A stretch of DNA of 64,000 nt from Streptomyces sp. Tu 3180 (GCF_009852415.1 NZ_WOXS01000002.1:8038001-8102000), one strand, 5' to 3'. Counted from the first letter of the stretch, positions 32,795-40,784 are shown. Made by a program: numbers and translations. Notes: generated by a model from the sequence alone, not told the origin.

Positions 32795-32881
32795 TCCCAG
32801 CAGCCCCCGGCAGGACGCGACACCAAGACGTTACCCATTCACGGCCGTGCTGACGACTCCCCCATCCGGCCGCCACCGGCC

Positions 32882-34978
32882 TCATGAAGGTGGGAATTCT
32901 ACTCGCGGCGGAGCGGACGGCGGCAGCGGATTGCCGGGATCGTCATAGAGCAGCACCACCTGCCCGGCCCAGGCCGCCCCGGCGTTCCCGCCTCGCGCTT
33001 CGCGTCTCAACTCCATTATCTTTTGCGGAAGTTCACGTATGGTCACGGCTTCCGGCGGCTGTCCCGCGCGGCGGCCGAGCAGATCGGACACCCGGGTGTG
33101 GAAGGTGTCGCACTCTTTTCCGCACGGTCCCGGCGGGTGTCCGTCCACCGACCAGACGGCGACCGCGTAGCCGCTCTCCAGCACGGTCGAGGCGGCTTCG
33201 GAGCCGGGGCCGGAGTCGATCGCCAGGCACAGCACCGGGACCGCGCCGGCCGGCTGCTCGCGCAACGCGTCCAGACCGAGCACCGACCCCTCACCGGACA
33301 GGCGTACGGTGTGCAGCCTGCGGGCGCGCGTGACCCGGTGCCAGCGGTCGTGCCAGCGGTGGCGGGCGTCCGCGTCACGGCCGGCCGCCCAGGGGTCCGC
33401 GCCGCTGTCCCGGCGTGCGGCGTCCCGCACCACCACCGCCCGGCCGAGGCCGACCGGTGTGCCCCGGGCGGCGAGCCAGTCGTGCACCGCGGTGCCCAGG
33501 CGCTCCGGGGGCAGGGCCACCTCGAGCCGGGTGGAGGTGCCGCCGGGGCCGTCGGCGTCCTCCAGCGCGTCCAGGAGGTGCCGTTCGACCTTCCACACGG
33601 CCCGTTCGAAGGACAGCCCCCAGGGGTCGTCCCCGGCCACGGCCGGCGTCCAGGTGCCGCCGCCGTAGCCCAGGCTGATGGTCCAGTCGAACACCGGGGT
33701 GCCGTCGTCGTACGGCACGGGCAGGAATTCGACCAGGACCGCCGAGGGCAGCGCCCGGGCGGCGGTGCCGAGCGCCTTCCGGTCCTCCGGCCCCAGTTCC
33801 CCCGACCGCCACAGCGCCCAGTCGCGCAGCGCCTCCACGTGCCGGGTGCCCTCGGCGTCGCCGGTGTCCCGCAGGGTCCGGTCCAACTCGGCGGCGATCA
33901 GCAGTGCGAAGTGCAGGAAGGCCCTCAGTTCCCGTGCCGCGTCCGGTGCGTAGAGCATGCCCTGGCCGTCCCGCCAGGTCAGCAGCCGCGGGCTGAACGT
34001 CCTGCCGGGCGTGCCGAGGGTCTCCGCCGTGATCCGGCCGACGACGGCCGGCCGGGGGGACGGCAGCGCCGCCAGCAGGTCCAGGACCCGCAGCCGGTCG
34101 AGCACGGTGCGCTTGCGGCCCTCGGCGGCCGGAAGTTTCAGCTGTACGTCGGACCAGGTGCGCGTGGTGCCCTGGCCGGCCCGCTGCCGGTCGGCGTGCC
34201 AGCGGTCGTGCAGCCTCATGAGCGCGTCGTAGGGGTGCGGACCCAGGTCCGGTGTGCCGGGGAGGTGATGGGCGGGGGTGAGGGCGCGCAGCGCGGAGAC
34301 CGGTACGGCGAGCACGGTGGTGCCGGTGTCGCTGCGGGCCTTGACCACCCCGGACACCTCGCCCAGCTCCAGATCGACCAACGGGCCGCCGGAGATGCCC
34401 CGGGGCACCCGGGCGTCCGCGTCCAGCAGCAGTTGCTCGCGTTCCTGCCCGACGAGCCGGCAGCTGGCGTTCCAGTGCTCCGCTGCGGGGAGTGCGCCGT
34501 CCTGGCGGCCGAAGAGATGGGCCGCGCCGACCGGTACGCCGGAGCGGTCGGTCAGCCACACGCACGGCTGCGCCGGGATCTCCTCCAGCAGTCCCACCAG
34601 CGCGAGGTCGGGCCGGATGGCCAGCGCGGACGGCACGGAGGGTTCCTCCGTGCCGTCCGTCCAGCGGGCCTGTGCCGCGGCCGTGGGCCCGGCCAGGTGG
34701 TAGGCGAGCCGGCCGCGGTAGATCCGGTCGCCGTGGACGATCCCCAGTTCCTCCCCGGGCCCGGTGCCCCGGCGCCGGCCGTCCGCGTGCACCAGGACAT
34801 GGGCGCAGGTGAGCACCCAGCCGGGTGCGACGAGGAAGCCGCTGCCCCAGCCGCGCGGCCGGGCGCCCTCGGCGCCGGGCAGGCCCCGGACGCCCACGGT
34901 CGCCTCCCGCGCCAGGCGCCGGAGTTCGTCGAACTGCTCTCTGCCGACCGCCTCCCCGCTTCCGGCGGCGGCGGTCAC
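32882..34978 (-). CDS. Trypsin-like protease fused to a VMAP C-terminal domain
   Basis: 698 residues from GTG 34978, overlapping the upstream stop as GTGA. Residues about 25-230 are a trypsin-like serine protease: His60 in LTCAHVL, Asp124 in IRPDLALVG, Ser196 in RGISGGPLVD, all three catalytic residues present. From about 450 comes the vWA-MoxR-associated protein C-terminal domain: FLPVPYDDGTPVFDWTISLG, LSFERAVWKVERHLLDAL, RLHTVRLSG and AGQVVLLYDDPGNPLP. No signal peptide, so the protease acts inside the cell. In ternary conflict systems the VMAP is regarded as sensor/effector adaptor and the protease as the likely effector. Confidence 0.88.
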   Translation of the reverse strand: MTAAAGSGEAVGREQFDELRRLAREATVGVRGLPGAEGARPRGWGSGFLVAPGWVLTCAHVLVHADGRRRGTGPGEELGIVHGDRIYRGRLAYHLAGPTAAAQARWTDGTEEPSVPSALAIRPDLALVGLLEEIPAQPCVWLTDRSGVPVGAAHLFGRQDGALPAAEHWNASCRLVGQEREQLLLDADARVPRGISGGPLVDLELGEVSGVVKARSDTGTTVLAVPVSALRALTPAHHLPGTPDLGPHPYDALMRLHDRWHADRQRAGQGTTRTWSDVQLKLPAAEGRKRTVLDRLRVLDLLAALPSPRPAVVGRITAETLGTPGRTFSPRLLTWRDGQGMLYAPDAARELRAFLHFALLIAAELDRTLRDTGDAEGTRHVEALRDWALWRSGELGPEDRKALGTAARALPSAVLVEFLPVPYDDGTPVFDWTISLGYGGGTWTPAVAGDDPWGLSFERAVWKVERHLLDALEDADGPGGTSTRLEVALPPERLGTAVHDWLAARGTPVGLGRAVVVRDAARRDSGADPWAAGRDADARHRWHDRWHRVTRARRLHTVRLSGEGSVLGLDALREQPAGAVPVLCLAIDSGPGSEAASTVLESGYAVAVWSVDGHPPGPCGKECDTFHTRVSDLLGRRAGQPPEAVTIRELPQKIMELRREARGGNAGAAWAGQVVLLYDDPGNPLPPSAPPRVEFPPS

Positions 34979-35316
34979 CGGCCGGAGTCCCGCCAGGTGA
35001 GCGTGATCGACAGATTGCCCTTGGCCTCTCCGTCGGCGAGGAGGGCGACCGCCCTGCCGGGTTTGGCGGAGATCTCTACGCCGAAGGTGACGCTCCACTC
35101 GTCCGGCCGGGCCGCCGAGGCCGCCTCGCGCACGGAGGTGGCGACTCCGTCGACCAGGCTCCTCAGGCCCTCGACCCGTGTGGTGACCTCGTCCCACAGG
35201 CCGACGTCCTCCCACTGGGTGCCGTAGTCGTCGTCGCCGGGCTCGACCAGCCGAGACACCCTGGCCCGTACGGCGGTGCCGTCCGGCAGTGTGATCGGTA
35301 CGACGTTGTCCCCCAT
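34975..35316 (-). CDS. CU044_2847-family protein (trypsin-co-occurring, Trypco1-like)
   Basis: 113 residues. MGDNVVPITLPDGTAVRARV opens a beta-rich domain. VGLWDEVTTRVEGLRSLVDGVATSVREA is an amphipathic helix. VTFGVEISAKPGRAVALLADGEAKGNLSITLTW is the family's conserved end, with G-V-E-I-S-A-K-x-G. This small family regularly precedes trypsin/VMAP genes and is thought to be a regulatory or substrate-like partner of the protease. GGGAGGTG precedes ATG 35316. It is the first gene of the nine-gene unit. Confidence 0.88.
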   Translation of the reverse strand: MGDNVVPITLPDGTAVRARVSRLVEPGDDDYGTQWEDVGLWDEVTTRVEGLRSLVDGVATSVREAASAARPDEWSVTFGVEISAKPGRAVALLADGEAKGNLSITLTWRDSGR

Positions 35317-35628
35317 GACACACCTCCCCCGTGTGACTGACGGCTGATCAGGTTACCTCTCGGGGGGCGGCAGCACGAGAGTTCCGTGCGCGGGCTCTCG
35401 CGCGACCGCCGTCCCACCGCCCACTCGTGGAGGGTCCGCTCGTCACGCCGGCCCGCGGGCCGGCGCCCGGGTCGCGTGGTCACCCGTCGGGCCGTAGGCC
35501 ATGACCACCCGTACGGGTCGTCCTTGCCCCGTCCGAACCGGCCGGGGACACCCTTCCCGAGCCGCCATCAGCGCGACGGACCCCGGATTCCCTTTTGCCG
35601 CCCTTCGTCCGGGGGAACAGCCGGAGGC
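35317..35628. other. Divergent intergenic region at the head of the conflict cluster
   Basis: No gene seen. It must carry the promoter of the nine-gene minus-strand unit and that of the SRPBCC gene. I cannot pick convincing -35/-10 elements. A GGGGGAAC stretch at 35611-35618 and GGAGG at 35623-35627 lie before the SRPBCC start. Confidence 0.4.
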
Positions 35629-36042
35629 ATGGGTGACTACGACAACTCGATCTCCGTGGACGTTCCGCCGGAGCGTCTCTTCTCCTACCTCGCCGACGTC
35701 CAGAACCTGCCCGCCTACCTGCCCCGGCTGACGTCCGCCGGGCCCCACGACGGCGACCGGGTCACCGTCACCGCTCACATCGATCCCGAGGACGCTCCCG
35801 AACAGGACGTCACCAGCGAGGCCTGGATCCACGTCGTCGAAGAGGGGAAGAGCCTGGAGTGGGGCGCACCGGGCCCTCACGACTACCGCGGACGCCTGCA
35901 CGTCGAAGCCGGTGACGAGCCGGGGAAGGCCCGGCTCGCCCTCGAACTCCACACGCAGAAGGTCGAGGGCGACCAGGTCGATCACGGTCTGCAGGAAGCC
36001 CTGCGCGGCATCAAGGCCGCCGTGGAGCGTGCCGAACACTGA
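35629..36042 (+). CDS. SRPBCC (START/Bet v1-like) family protein
   Basis: 137 residues. MGDYDNSISVDVPPERLFSYLADVQNLPAYLPRLTSA is the standard SRPBCC opening (S-x-x-V-x-x-P-x-x-x-x-x-Y-L-x-D-x-x-N-x-P). A beta-sheet with RVTVTAHID and EAWIHVVEEGKSLEWGAPG follows, and a C-terminal helix (VDHGLQEALRGIKAAVE). Members bind hydrophobic ligands or act as polyketide cyclases; none can be chosen. GGAGG lies only 1 nt before ATG 35629, so the true start may be slightly different. Confidence 0.82.
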   Translation: MGDYDNSISVDVPPERLFSYLADVQNLPAYLPRLTSAGPHDGDRVTVTAHIDPEDAPEQDVTSEAWIHVVEEGKSLEWGAPGPHDYRGRLHVEAGDEPGKARLALELHTQKVEGDQVDHGLQEALRGIKAAVERAEH

Positions 36043-36254
36043 TCCGGCCCGGTCGACGGCACCACCCCCGTGAAGCTCCGCTGCGGCGCACCGCCGGACC
36101 CGCACACCTCGACGACCTGCTCGACCGCCGCAGCCGTCGGCCGATCACCGGGCCCGGACCGGACGCCGACGGGCCGGTGCCGCACCGGAGCCGAGCACCG
36201 GACCGGCACCATGCCCCCGGAATGGACGAGCCGGCGCGGGGTGTTCGAACAGAC

Positions 36255-36659
36255 ATGACGAACGATCAGCGCACCATCACCAACCCGGCCGCTCTTCACG
36301 ACCCGACACCGTTCGGCTACAGCCACGCGGTCTCGGCACCCGGCGAACTCGTCTTCATCGGCGGCCAGTACGCCTCCGACGCCACCGGCGCCCCGGTGCC
36401 CGGCGACTTCGCGACCCAGGTGGACCTGGCCTTCGACCGGTTGCGGTCGGCGCTGGAGGGGGTGGGCCTCCGGTATGAGCACGTGGTCCGCCTCGGTACC
36501 TTCATCGTCGACCACGACCTCGACAAGCTGGAGATCCTCGGCAAGGCGTTGCACGCCCGCTTCGGTGACAGGCTCCCGGCCCAGACACTGAGCGGCGTGG
36601 CCTCGCTCGCGCTGCCGGGAATGCTGTTCGAGGTGGACGCGGTGGCGGTGCGGCCGTAG
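36255..36659 (+). CDS. RidA (YjgF/YER057c)-family protein lacking the catalytic Arg
   Basis: 134 residues. FGYSHAVSAPGELVFIGGQYASDATGAPVPGDFATQVDLAFDRLRSALEGVGL is the Rid fold start. ARFGDRLPAQTLSGVASLALPGMLFEVDAVAV is the C-terminal part. Enamine/imine deaminase RidA has Arg105 in PAR(S/T); here the motif is PAQT, so this is probably one of the Rid subfamilies without that activity. The start ATG 36255 has no good ribosome-binding site; ATG 36222 is an in-frame alternative. A strong hairpin follows at 36669-36700. Confidence 0.82.
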   Translation: MTNDQRTITNPAALHDPTPFGYSHAVSAPGELVFIGGQYASDATGAPVPGDFATQVDLAFDRLRSALEGVGLRYEHVVRLGTFIVDHDLDKLEILGKALHARFGDRLPAQTLSGVASLALPGMLFEVDAVAVRP

Positions 36660-36668
36660 CGGATTTCC

Positions 36669-36700
36669 CGGGCGGGCCGGCGTACTCGCCGGCCCGCCCG
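36669..36700. terminator. Strong terminator after the RidA-like gene
   Basis: A 13-bp perfect stem (CGGGCGGGCCGGC, 36669-36681, with 36688-36700) closes on GTACTC, 9 nt past the stop codon. Confidence 0.8.
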
Positions 36701-37061
36701 GCCGAGGTGATCCCCTCCTTCGACGGGGCGCGTCGCTGCGGCGCCGGAGGAGGGCGGCCGGCGTGCGGTCACCGGGGCGGGGCGGCGGGGATGCGGCTGC
36801 TGAGCCGCCGCACACAGCGGAGGGGCCGCCACCGGTGGGATCGCTCAGGTGCGGAACCAGACCTGGGCCGTACGGAGGGCGCGGGCCCTCGACCATGAGC
36901 CCTCGCCGGACCCGTTCGCCGGCATCGCCGGGTCCTTCCGCGACGCGCCGTGCCGTGACCGGACCGTGCGCCGACGCGTGCGGCGGATGTTCGCCGTGCA
37001 CGAGGACGAGCCGTCCGCCGCAGGGTCCGCGCCCGCGTCGACCGGCTCGCCGGACGGGGCC
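36701..37061. other. Non-coding or decayed stretch
   Basis: Several open frames exist but none has a recognisable product. Lies between the RidA terminator and the DUF1707-type remnant. Confidence 0.4.
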
Positions 37062-37330
37062 TCAACGCCGGGCGTGGCGAATCCTCAACCGTCCGAATCC
37101 CATGATCGCGGAGATCCGGATCTTCGGCCCGCCGGGGCGGGAACGCCGCCGGGCCCTGTGGCGCAGGTCCTTCCACTCGGTGCGCACACCCCCGACGTCG
37201 ACGACCGCATCGCGAGGCACCGTGATCCTGGCCCCGCCTGTCCCGAGCTGCAGCTCGATGTCGACGACCGGATGCTCGGTGATCGCCCGGGACAGGTCCA
37301 GGCGCACTCCACGGATCTTCCTGCGGAGAG
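37062..37330 (-). pseudogene. C-terminal remnant of a DUF1707 (SHOCT-like) family protein
   Basis: The minus-strand frame encodes RRKIRGVRLDLSRAITEHPV, VDIELQLGTGGARITVPRDA, VVDVGGVRTEWKDL and ends GPKIRISAIMGFGRLRIRHA plus RR. This is the conserved C-terminal domain found after DUF1707 in Streptomyces membrane-associated proteins. The N-terminal DUF1707 domain is absent: an in-frame stop lies just upstream near 37342. It is a relic unless a short form starting at GTG 37307 is made. Confidence 0.55.
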
Positions 37331-37370
37331 GTCACCGTCTCACTCCAGGGCCCGTCTTCAAAGGTGCCTA

Positions 37371-37401
37371 CTGAGCCGCCGGCGCGAAGTCGGCGGCTCA
37401 G
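37371..37401. terminator. Hairpin between DUF1707 remnant and HxlR gene
   Basis: CTGAGCCGCCG (37371-37381) pairs with CGGCGGCTCAG (37391-37401) around 9 nt. Confidence 0.6.
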
Positions 37402-37637
37402 TATCCCCCCGTTGTCCCGTGATCTCTCGTAGGCGGCCAGCTCCTCCGCGTTGCCGATGAAGGCCGGGCCGCAGGGTGATGGCAGACGATCGGCGACCAT
37501 CGCTACTGCAGCTTGCGCGCTGTCTGTCTCGCCGATCCGCGGGCTGGTTCGGCTCGGCCCTTCGACGTGGTGCCGGCCGTCTCCTGGGCCGTGTCTTCGA
37601 AGTGGGATTGTCGGGTGACACTCGGTTTGCCGTCCCG
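37402..37637. other. Gap with IS-end-like fragments
   Basis: The sequence GGGCCGTGTCTTCGAAG near 37586 resembles GGGCCCGTCTTCAAAG near 37349 in the same orientation. Such GGGCC-GTCTTC sequences are common at ends of actinobacterial IS elements, so both may be scars. No gene is seen. Confidence 0.3.
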
Positions 37638-38036
37638 CTATGAGGTCATCGGCGGATCCGTGCGGGCGTCGTAGGCGGCGCGGGCATCGTCGATCCGGGC
37701 GAGGTGCGCGACGCTCCATTCGAGCAGAGGCGCGGTGGCCTCGCGCAGGGTGATGCCCATCTCGGTGAGCTCGTAGCTGACATGCGGCGGCATCACGTCG
37801 TGGACGGTGCGGGTCAGGATTCCGTCGCGCTCCAGGCTGCGCAGCGTCACGGTGAGCATGCGCTGGCTGATTCCGTCGATGGCCCTCTTGAGCTCGGTGA
37901 AACGGCGCGGTCCGTCCCTGAGACTGCGCACGACCAGCAGCGACCACTTGTCTCCGACGATGTCGAGCACCACCCGGGTCCGGCACGCATCGCTGGACCG
38001 CGCCGCCGACTGCGGATCGCCCTGTGCCGCGTCCAT
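37638..38036 (-). CDS. HxlR-family winged-helix regulator
   Basis: 132 residues. CRTRVVLDIVGDKWSLLVVRSLRDGPRRFTELKRAIDGISQRMLTVTLRSLERDGIL is the HxlR/HypR fold, with the Cys near residue 18 often redox- or electrophile-sensitive in this family. VPPHVSYELTEMGITLREATAPLLEW completes it (here MPPHVSYELT). GGAGGTAA precedes ATG 38036. It is divergent from the esterase gene, and a TACT(n5)AGTA-type site lies between them, so it probably represses the esterase. Confidence 0.92.
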   Translation of the reverse strand: MDAAQGDPQSAARSSDACRTRVVLDIVGDKWSLLVVRSLRDGPRRFTELKRAIDGISQRMLTVTLRSLERDGILTRTVHDVMPPHVSYELTEMGITLREATAPLLEWSVAHLARIDDARAAYDARTDPPMTS

Positions 38037-38112
38037 GGTTACCTCCAGAGAACCGGGTCACCGAAAAGTGCCTCATTGCCCGCGGCGCGTCGTGTGCACC
38101 AGCATGCTCTTG

Positions 38113-38127
38113 GTACTCAAACAGTAC
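38113..38127. promoter_or_regulatory. HxlR-type operator
   Basis: GTACT (38113-38117) and AGTAC (38123-38127) around CAAAC, matching the TACT-n5-AGTA sites of HxlR/YodB proteins. It lies between the divergent HxlR and hydrolase genes. Confidence 0.65.
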
Positions 38128-38218
38128 TGAGGCGCGAAAGATAACCGCCAGGGCCGCGAACCAGCGGCACGCGCGTGACCGTGCTCTTCTGCTCCTGCGA
38201 AGGAGGATCGATTCACTC

Positions 38219-38944
38219 ATGCCCACGTTTCTGCTGGTACACGGTGCTTGGCACAGCGGACGGTGCTGGGAGCGGGTGGTACCGCTGCTGGAGGCTGCCG
38301 GGCACCGGGTGTTCGCGCCGTCCCTGACTGGCTTCGGCGACAAGGCACACCTGCTCGGTCCGGAGGTGGGCCTCGATACACACGTCGACGACGTGGTCGG
38401 GCTGATCACCGAGGAGAACCTCAGCGACGTCGTACTCGTCGGCCACAGCTACGCAGGGCTGGTGATCTCCTCCGCGGCCAACCGGATTCCGGAACGCATC
38501 GCGCACCTGGTCTACCTCGACGCGATGGTCCCGGAGGACGGCGAGTCCGCAGTCGACGTCCAGCCCGTGACACGGCGTCTGATCGAGCTCGCCGAGAAGT
38601 CCGGGAGCGGCTGGCGCGTGCCGCCGATGCCCGAGCAGCCCGCGCCCTTCGGCCTGTTCGGCGTCACCGACCCGGCCGACGTGGCCTGGCTGCGCGGGAT
38701 GCTCTCGGACCAGCCGGTGCGCTGTCTGCGGCAGCCGGTGCGCCTGGGCAACCCGGCCGTCAACGCGATCCCGCGCACGCACATTCACAATGTCGGCGCC
38801 ATGCCGGCGGGCGTCACCCGTCGCCCCGTCCCCCCGGTCCAGCCCAACGGCACTGCCGCCCGGGTATGGGAGCTGCCGACCGGCCACGACTGCATGATCA
38901 CCATGCCGGGCGAACTCAGCGAACTGCTTCTCAAGCTCTCCTGA
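38219..38944 (+). CDS. Alpha/beta hydrolase (esterase/methylesterase-like)
   Basis: 241 residues. MPTFLLVHGAWHSGRCWERV and LTGFGDKAHLLGPEVGLDTHVDDVVGLI are typical of the plant-methylesterase/pyrethroid-hydrolase group. VVLVGHSYAGLVISSAANRIPERIAHLVYLDA has Ser in G-H-S-Y-G order and Asp in YLDA. ELPTGHDCMITMP supplies the catalytic His. AGGAGG is 12 nt before ATG 38219. The stop codon TGA (38942-38944) lies inside the terminal repeat of the IS remnant, so the last residues may differ from the ancestral protein. It is probably controlled by the divergent HxlR. Confidence 0.87.
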   Translation: MPTFLLVHGAWHSGRCWERVVPLLEAAGHRVFAPSLTGFGDKAHLLGPEVGLDTHVDDVVGLITEENLSDVVLVGHSYAGLVISSAANRIPERIAHLVYLDAMVPEDGESAVDVQPVTRRLIELAEKSGSGWRVPPMPEQPAPFGLFGVTDPADVAWLRGMLSDQPVRCLRQPVRLGNPAVNAIPRTHIHNVGAMPAGVTRRPVPPVQPNGTAARVWELPTGHDCMITMPGELSELLLKLS

Positions 38945-39474
38945 AGGGCGTTGCGGAAGGCCGTGAGCGCGCGGGCTGGAGCGGGTGGCTGGTCTGCCGG
39001 TCCATGCGGCGAGGGCGAGGTTGTGCATGCGGGCGACGGCCTGGACGGCGTGGTGGAGGCCGTCGCCGCGTTGCCGGCGGTCGCGGAGGATCTCGTGGTT
39101 CTTCATGGGGGAGAAGGTGTGCTCGACGCGGGCGCGGACCTCGCGATGCTGCGCGTTGTCCTCCTCCTCGTCCTTGGGCAGGGGTCGTCCGGGGCGTTTG
39201 CGGTGCGGGACGATCGGTCCGGTGTTGACGTGGGTGCCGTCGCCGAGCACCGTCACGCCCTCGCAGTGCTCGGCCGGGCCGGAGTCCCGCCGGGCTTTCG
39301 CGTCCGCGGTCGTGCCGGGCACCGGCCGGGCCGCAGCCACCACCAGGCGGAACTCGGCGTCCACGATGACCTGCGCGTTCCGTGAACGTCTCCACCCACA
39401 CCCGCTCGGCCTTCAACACCCCAGCCATACAACGGAGATGACCAGTTCACGGCCTTCTGCAGCGCTCTTCAGGA
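38939..39474 (-). mobile_element. Internally deleted IS5-type element with intact terminal repeats
   Basis: About 536 bp. The left end CTGAAGGGCGTTGCGGAAGG plus CCGTGA (38941-38966) and the right end (39447-39472) are inverted copies with 23 of 26 matching; TC/GA extends this to 28. Inside, the minus strand carries the 3' part of a DDE transposase. The stop codons of both neighbours (esterase and cebR) lie within the repeats. A full element would be some 850-900 bp. Confidence 0.75.
38960..39428 (-). pseudogene. IS5-family transposase remnant
   Basis: The start MAGVLKAERVWVETFTE is the usual N-terminus, but it jumps within 20 codons to VIVDAEFRLVVAAARPVPGT, then VTVLGDGTHVNTGPIVPHRK, RVRARVEHTFSPMKNHEILR, and DGLHHAVQAVARMHNLAL. 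That is the DDE_Tnp_4-type catalytic end, with a frame change near 39365. Most of the N-terminal and middle part is deleted. Confidence 0.75.
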
Positions 39475-40482
39475 CGACTCGCGGACCACCAATTCCGTCG
39501 CCAGCGTCATCTGCTGCCGGGGCGCGCCGTACTGGGTGATGTCGGTGAGGATGCGGGCCATCGTCCGCCCCAGTTCCTCCACCGGCTGACGTACCGTCGT
39601 CAGAGGCGGGTTGGTGTGACGGGCGAGGATGGAATCCTCGAATCCGACGACGGCGACATCGCCGGGCACCTGCCGCTTCTGGCGGCGCAGTTCGGCCAGG
39701 GCGCCGACCGCCATGAGGTCCGAGGCGGCGAACACGGCGTCCAGATCCGGGGCGCGTTCAAGAAGCGAACGCATGGCGCGGCTGCCGCCCTCCTCGGTGA
39801 AGTCCGCCGTCTCGACCAGGAGTTCGTCCGCCGCCAGACCCGCCTCGTCATGGGCGGTGCGCCAGCCGGCGAGCCGGCTGCGGCCGACGTCCATGTCCTG
39901 GGGACCGGTGATCGTGGCGATCCTCGTCCTGCCGCTGTGCAGCAGGTGCCGGACGGCCTCGGCGGCCCCTCCCGAGTTGTCGGAGTCGACGTAACTCAGC
40001 TGTTCGCCCGCGTCCCGGCGGCCGGCCAGTACGGTGGGCAGGCCCATCTCCTCCAGCATGCCGGGCAGCCGGTCCTCGGAGTGAACGGAGACCAGGAGGA
40101 CGCCGTCCACGCGGCGCGTCGCCACCGATTCGGTCAGCTGGTCCCGCTCGGCCTGGTCCCGGACGAGCATGAGCTGCAGCTGGGTCTGGCTTTCGGCGAG
40201 GGCGCCGCTGACGCCCCGGATCAACGCGGCGAAGAACGGCTCCGAGCCGAGACGGCTCTCCGATTCCGGGATCACCAGGGCCACGGCGTTGGTGCGGTTG
40301 GTGACCAGGCCACGGGCGACCGAGTTGGGAACGTAGTTGAGCTCCTTGATCGCCGCCAGGACCCTGGAGCGGGCGTCGGCGCTGACCAGATCGGAGCCGT
40401 TGATCACGCGGGAGACCGTGGTGCGGCCGACGCCGGCACGGGCGGCGACCGTTTTGATCGTGGGCCGGCGATTCCCAGCCAT
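39469..40482 (-). CDS. cebR: CebR-like LacI-family repressor of cellobiose uptake
   Basis: 337 residues. LacI HTH at the N-terminus: PTIKTVAARAGVGRTTVSRVINGSDLVSADARSRVLAAIKELNYVPNSVARGL. The sugar-binding domain has AVALVIPESESRLGSEPFFAALIRGV, DGVLLVSVHSED and FAASDLMAVGALAEL, ending MTLATELVVRESS. GGAGGGGAG precedes ATG 40482. It is divergent from cebEFG-bglC, and paired boxes resembling the known CebR site TGGGAGCGCTCCCA lie at 40672-40707. CebR releases DNA on binding cellobiose. Its stop codon overlaps the IS remnant's terminal repeat. Confidence 0.92.
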   Translation of the reverse strand: MAGNRRPTIKTVAARAGVGRTTVSRVINGSDLVSADARSRVLAAIKELNYVPNSVARGLVTNRTNAVALVIPESESRLGSEPFFAALIRGVSGALAESQTQLQLMLVRDQAERDQLTESVATRRVDGVLLVSVHSEDRLPGMLEEMGLPTVLAGRRDAGEQLSYVDSDNSGGAAEAVRHLLHSGRTRIATITGPQDMDVGRSRLAGWRTAHDEAGLAADELLVETADFTEEGGSRAMRSLLERAPDLDAVFAASDLMAVGALAELRRQKRQVPGDVAVVGFEDSILARHTNPPLTTVRQPVEELGRTMARILTDITQYGAPRQQMTLATELVVRESS

Positions 40483-40630
40483 GCGCTCCCCTCCCTCGGC
40501 AACCGCGGCGGTGCCGCCGCGTGGGTGACCAGCGGCAATTGTTGCAGATGCCGCCGTGGGCGAAGCACTCCCCAAGTCTTCGAACCGGGTGCCGGACAGC
40601 GGGGCCGGACGAGGAGTTGGTTTCAAGTTA

Positions 40631-40636
40631 TTGACA
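40631..40636 (+). promoter_or_regulatory. Possible -35 element of the ceb operon
   Basis: A consensus TTGACA lies 41 nt upstream of the first CebR-like box. No good -10 follows at 17-18 nt, so this is tentative. Confidence 0.3.
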
Positions 40637-40671
40637 GATCGGCTCTCGACTACGAGTCTTCGATGCGCCGG

Positions 40672-40707
40672 TGGGAACGTGCCCACTATTGATTGGGCAC
40701 GTTCCCA
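40672..40707. promoter_or_regulatory. Paired CebR-like operators
   Basis: TGGGAACGTGCCCA (40672-40685) and TGGGCACGTTCCCA (40694-40707) are exact inverted copies separated by 8 nt. Each is a variant of the CebR consensus TGGGAGCGCTCCCA. They lie between cebR and cebE. Confidence 0.85.
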
Positions 40708-40784
40708 CTTGATCGTCAGAGCCGCTGTAGTCATCGCAGACCTCGTCACTCCGATGTGTCAGCGCCGTCGCTAGGAGGAAATCC

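Noticed and set aside
35317..35628. Search for a tRNA or small RNA gene at the head of the conflict cluster
   Set aside because: No cloverleaf or strong stem followed by a terminator could be drawn.
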